Origin: Streptomyces sp. S.PB5
GTDB lineage: Bacteria; Actinomycetota; Actinomycetes; Streptomycetales; Streptomycetaceae
Length of the DNA stretch: 64,000 nt
Assembly (NCBI RefSeq): GCF_030403745.1
Contig: NZ_JAQMWP010000003.1
Span: 496,001-560,000, forward strand
Reading direction: 5' to 3'
A program made the translations under genes and the position numbers. Below the pieces are notes generated by a model. That model searched no databases and had not been told where the DNA came from. It saw only the letters and a list, made by a program, of their open reading frames with translations. This document shows positions 61,293-64,000 of the stretch, piece after piece. The first letter of the stretch is position 1; every line of letters starts with the position of its first letter.

Positions 61293-62819
61293 GTGACTTC
61301 GCCTGCAACGACGGACAGTGTTCCGCCCCAGCTCAGCGCGGGGCCGCGCCCCGCACCGGGCCCGGCCGCCGACGAGGGACTGGCGCGGCGGCTGCGCGCG
61401 CTCGCGTGCACCGCGCCGCTGCACGACCTCGACGCACGCAAGGCGAACCTCGCGGGTGAGTACTCGGTGTACGGCATGGCCGAGGTGGCCCTCTCCGCCA
61501 TCGATCTGGTCACCCTGAACATGGACTTCGACACCGGCGCCGACCACGACCAGATCGTCGCCCGCCTCATCCCGCGCATCGCCGCCCAGGCCCCGCAGCG
61601 ACCCGTCGCCGAGCATGAGCGCGTGGCCCGCTGGGTGCTGGAGAACCTGATCAACGTCGGCAGCGTGGACCGCGGCTTCCGGGCGGTCTACGGCACTTTC
61701 ACGACGGACGGCACATATGTCCGGCGCGACTACGACTTCAAGCTGATCGAGGAGGTGCCCGGGCCCGGCGGCTCCGTGTATCTCCGCACGACCGACGAGG
61801 CGGTCAACGTCCTCGTCGGCGCCCTCGACACCGACGTCACCAGCGCCCAGATCGCCGCCGAGGTCAAGCTGGAGGTGCTGATCAGCCGCGGCCGCCTCGC
61901 CGACGCCCAACTGGCCGCCGAACAGGCCCGGTACCGGACCGTGCAGTACTCGGAGACACTGCGCCGGGCCCTGGACGCCACCCGTCGCAACGTCCGGGCG
62001 GTGGACTGGCTCAACGCCGTGCCCGACATGATCACCGAGGCGCTCGACCACGTGGCCGACCGCTATCGGCACGAGAACGCGATCCTCACCAACATCCGCA
62101 AGGCGCGGGACGAGTCGGAGGACGCCGAGCAGAAGCGGCGGGCCGCCGAACTCGTCGACATCGTCAAGGACTGCATCCGGCGGCACACGCAGCTGCAGTC
62201 CCGGCTGTTGGAGGCGGGGCCGCTCTTCCGCGCGGAGCAGGACCGGCAGGCCTTCGCCACGCCCATGACGACATCGGGGATAGACCTCTACGGGCACCTG
62301 GTCTCGCCCCTGCTGCCGCTGCCCCTGGAGCAGGCGGTCCGGGTCACCGACGCGTTCTTCGCGCGCGGGACCGGGTTGCGTACGCCGGTGTCAGTCCGGG
62401 TCGGTGACCTCGTCGACATACTGCTGACCCCGCCGGTGGAGCGGGAGCACCTCGGCGCGGAGATGCCGGAACCGGACCTCATCGCCACGCCGGACGACAG
62501 CCGGTTCAGCGCGGAGCAGCTGGCCTCGGCGATGGAGCTGCTGGATCTGCCCGCGGACGCGCCGCGGCGGCTGTCCGGGCTGCTGGCGGAGGCTCGGCGG
62601 CAGGACCCCGATCTGCCGTACCTGGTGGCTCTGTTGGCCGTGCACGCGGCAAGCCCCGCGGTGGGCACCGCCTATCGGCAGGGCGAGGAGAAGCTCCTGT
62701 TCGCCGTGGACGACGGGACCGAGCTGGACGATCCCGAGTTCGGCGGGGCGGATCTCATCGTCGGGACGGCCTTGCTGGACGCGGTCGGGATGGCGGCGGA
62801 CAGGACGGAAGCAGCATGA
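61293..62819 (+). CDS. Conserved protein, first gene of an SMC-like (condensin/Wadjet-type) operon; kleisin candidate
   Basis: 508 aa from GTG 61293 with no ribosome site; TAGTCT at 61280-61285 lies at -10 distance, so the message may be leaderless. After a Pro/Ala-rich tail (residues 1-30), the protein is highly helical and charged. A coiled-coil-like stretch spans about residues 195-305 (RLADAQLAAEQARYRTVQYSETLRRALDATRR to EDAEQKRRAAELVDIVKDC). A C-terminal globular part (about 400-505) follows. No enzyme motif is seen. Its gene precedes a winged-helix-type protein and an SMC-like ATPase, the A-B-C order of JetABC/MksFEB loci, where the first protein is the kleisin. The kleisin call is inference from size, coil content and order. 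Confidence 0.6.
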   Translation: MTSPATTDSVPPQLSAGPRPAPGPAADEGLARRLRALACTAPLHDLDARKANLAGEYSVYGMAEVALSAIDLVTLNMDFDTGADHDQIVARLIPRIAAQAPQRPVAEHERVARWVLENLINVGSVDRGFRAVYGTFTTDGTYVRRDYDFKLIEEVPGPGGSVYLRTTDEAVNVLVGALDTDVTSAQIAAEVKLEVLISRGRLADAQLAAEQARYRTVQYSETLRRALDATRRNVRAVDWLNAVPDMITEALDHVADRYRHENAILTNIRKARDESEDAEQKRRAAELVDIVKDCIRRHTQLQSRLLEAGPLFRAEQDRQAFATPMTTSGIDLYGHLVSPLLPLPLEQAVRVTDAFFARGTGLRTPVSVRVGDLVDILLTPPVEREHLGAEMPEPDLIATPDDSRFSAEQLASAMELLDLPADAPRRLSGLLAEARRQDPDLPYLVALLAVHAASPAVGTAYRQGEEKLLFAVDDGTELDDPEFGGADLIVGTALLDAVGMAADRTEAA

Positions 62820-62850
62820 GTCGAGGAACAGTGGACCGAGGAGACCGACC

Positions 62851-63735
62851 GTGACCGAGCACGTCGAGTGGAGTGAGCCGGAAGCCGGGCCCGCCCCCGT
62901 TTCCGCCGCCGTCACACCCGCCGACGCCGCCGACGCGGCTCGGCTAGTCGCCTTCGGCCTTCAGCCCAAGCTGCAGCCCGCCCGCGACCAGGAGTACACC
63001 GAGCTGCTGCGGCGCTACCGCGAGGACCCGCCGTTCGCACGGCTCGCCGATGCCGTGGCCGCCGGGCTCGGGCTGGTCGTCCTTGAGGTGTCGCCGCGCG
63101 CGGGGATGGCGGTGACCGCCGCCGAGGACTCCGTGTTCGCCGTCCGCATGGGCGACTACGCGCGCCGGACCTCGGCCGACGGCTCCGACCGGTTCCTGCA
63201 CGGGCTGGCCCACCTCGCCGTCGCCGCCATGGCGTTCCCGCGGCCCGAGGACCTCGCCGACGACGGGTACATCGGGCGGGTCAGCGTCAATGGCGTCGAC
63301 GCCTTCGTCCGGCAGGCCTGCCGGCGGCTGGAGGAGCGGGCCGAGGAGGTGGGCGAGAACACCGACCCCGCCACCGACGCGCCCGGACTCGAGTCGGCCT
63401 GGCGGATCTGGATGAGACGCAGCGCGACCGGCGCCACCAAGGACGCCCGCAGACTCGCCGGTTCGACGACCGGCATCGTCGGCAAGGCCGTCGCCTTCCT
63501 CACCGACTCCGGATTCCTGCAGCGCACCGGCGACGACAACGGCGGCACGTACCGGACCACGGCCCGCTACCAGCTCCAGGTACGGGACATGGCCGGCAGC
63601 GCCGCCATGGCCGAGCTGCTGGAACTGGGCGTCGTCCCGGTCACCGACGGCACCCCGACGCTGCTGCCCGCCGAGGACACCGAGGAACTGGTGGCCGACG
63701 CCGGCCTGCCGTTCCACACGGCCTCCTCGAACTGA
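62851..63735 (+). CDS. KITE/MukE-like winged-helix candidate
   Basis: 294 aa from GTG 62851, with GAGGAGACC 6 bases upstream and 31 bases after the previous stop. It opens with an Ala/Pro tail. The middle part (about 85-150) is helical; the end (about 205-250) has STTGIVGKAVAFLTDSGFL, then a beta-hairpin-like NGGTYRTTARYQLQVRDMAG that reads as a winged helix, as in MukE/JetB. No catalytic motif. Its place between the kleisin candidate and the ATPase supports this role. It remains a structural inference. Confidence 0.58.
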   Translation: MTEHVEWSEPEAGPAPVSAAVTPADAADAARLVAFGLQPKLQPARDQEYTELLRRYREDPPFARLADAVAAGLGLVVLEVSPRAGMAVTAAEDSVFAVRMGDYARRTSADGSDRFLHGLAHLAVAAMAFPRPEDLADDGYIGRVSVNGVDAFVRQACRRLEERAEEVGENTDPATDAPGLESAWRIWMRRSATGATKDARRLAGSTTGIVGKAVAFLTDSGFLQRTGDDNGGTYRTTARYQLQVRDMAGSAAMAELLELGVVPVTDGTPTLLPAEDTEELVADAGLPFHTASSN

Positions 63736-63772
63736 ACTCCCCCCACCTGCCGAAGACTTACGAGAGTCCGCC

Positions 63773-64000
63773 ATGTACGAGCTGTCCCGGGTCCGCCTCT
63801 ACTCCATCGGTCCCGCCGGTGCGCGCTACGCCGACACCGTGCTGGACCTGCGGGGCGTCGGCGCGGAAGTGCCCGACCCCGCGCCCACCCAGGCGGAGTT
63901 CTTCGAGGAGGAGCCCGTCGGCCCGCCGCGCCGCCCCGCGCCCGCCGGAGTGCTCTTCCTGGAGAACGGCGGCGGCAAATCCGTACTGCTCAAGCTGATC
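63773..64000 (+). CDS. SMC/MukB/JetC-like ATPase, 3' end cut by window
   Basis: 76 residues from ATG 63773 run off the right edge. The N-terminus MYELSRVRLYSIGPAGARY followed by a Pro/Glu-rich loop and GVLFLENGGGKSVLLKLI gives a Walker A with N-GGGKS, typical of MukB/MksB/JetC and SbcC-type ATPases, where a large coiled-coil protein begins with its ATP-binding head. The full protein should be well over 1000 residues; this cannot be seen here. Confidence 0.7.
   Translation, partial: MYELSRVRLYSIGPAGARYADTVLDLRGVGAEVPDPAPTQAEFFEEEPVGPPRRPAPAGVLFLENGGGKSVLLKLI

Overview
The window is about 70% or more G+C, uses GTG and TTG starts freely, has strongly GC-biased third codon positions and is packed with overlapping ATGA/GTGA gene junctions. 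Together with RbpA, the SmeA/SffA sporulation pair, RibM, a DasR-type chitinase operator and a sigma-R type promoter, this points firmly to a Streptomyces chromosome (core or near-core region). I see no IS element, prophage, tRNA, rRNA or CRISPR array. About 63 protein genes are supported; the first and last are cut by the window edges.

Layout. 1-6.7 kb: a cut VOC protein, then a HutC-type GntR regulator divergent from a five-gene ABC importer operon (lipoprotein, two permeases, ATPase) that ends in a HAD-phosphatase/EEP-phosphodiesterase fusion. 6.8-10.7 kb: an MFS exporter, then a DavA/DavB-like amidase and amino-acid 2-monooxygenase pair. 10.6-18.5 kb: small membrane protein, DUF5995 protein, secreted GH6 cellulase, two-EF-hand protein, thioesterase, an MFS/ROK divergent pair with a clear operator, an NmrA-like protein and a SigJ-type ECF sigma factor. 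18.8-23.8 kb: FMN riboswitch, ribE-ribM-ribBA-ribH, then hisE-hisG and a PH-domain protein. 24-26.4 kb: two CNNM/HlyC membrane proteins. 26.4-31.6 kb: two non-coding tandem-repeat arrays flanking an EccA-like TPR/AAA+ ATPase and a uridine-kinase-like protein, then a Tat-exported C39-type peptidase. 31.7-38.6 kb: 46-aa membrane protein, TetR regulator, GH18 chitinase with DasR box, acyl-CoA dehydrogenase, a CrtC/AttH-like unknown and a phosphotransferase. 38.9-43.5 kb: Lrp regulator, YtcJ-like amidohydrolase, polyprenol-phosphate mannose synthase, FxsA, and RbpA under a sigma-R promoter. 43.8-50.1 kb: MFS, GDPD and YczE genes, MocR regulator, SffA, SmeA. 50.3-55.8 kb: ankyrin protein, a possible 19-aa Cys-Cys leader peptide, HEAT-repeat protein, and a two-glycosyltransferase/SGNH-hydrolase operon. 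55.9-61.2 kb: 5-oxoprolinase operon (pxpA-pxpB-pxpC) with a D-glutamate-cyclase-family gene and an MFS transporter, divergent from an FCD GntR regulator. 61.3-64 kb: first three genes of what looks like a MukBEF/MksBEF/Wadjet-like condensin operon.

The most interesting items are the condensin-like operon at the right edge, the D-glutamate/5-oxoproline operon with its perfect 19-bp operator, the HAD-EEP fusion in the importer operon, a degenerate Walker A in SffA, and a 48-bp hairpin element present in two inverted copies, each between converging genes. All functional calls rest on reading motifs by eye; no database search was run.
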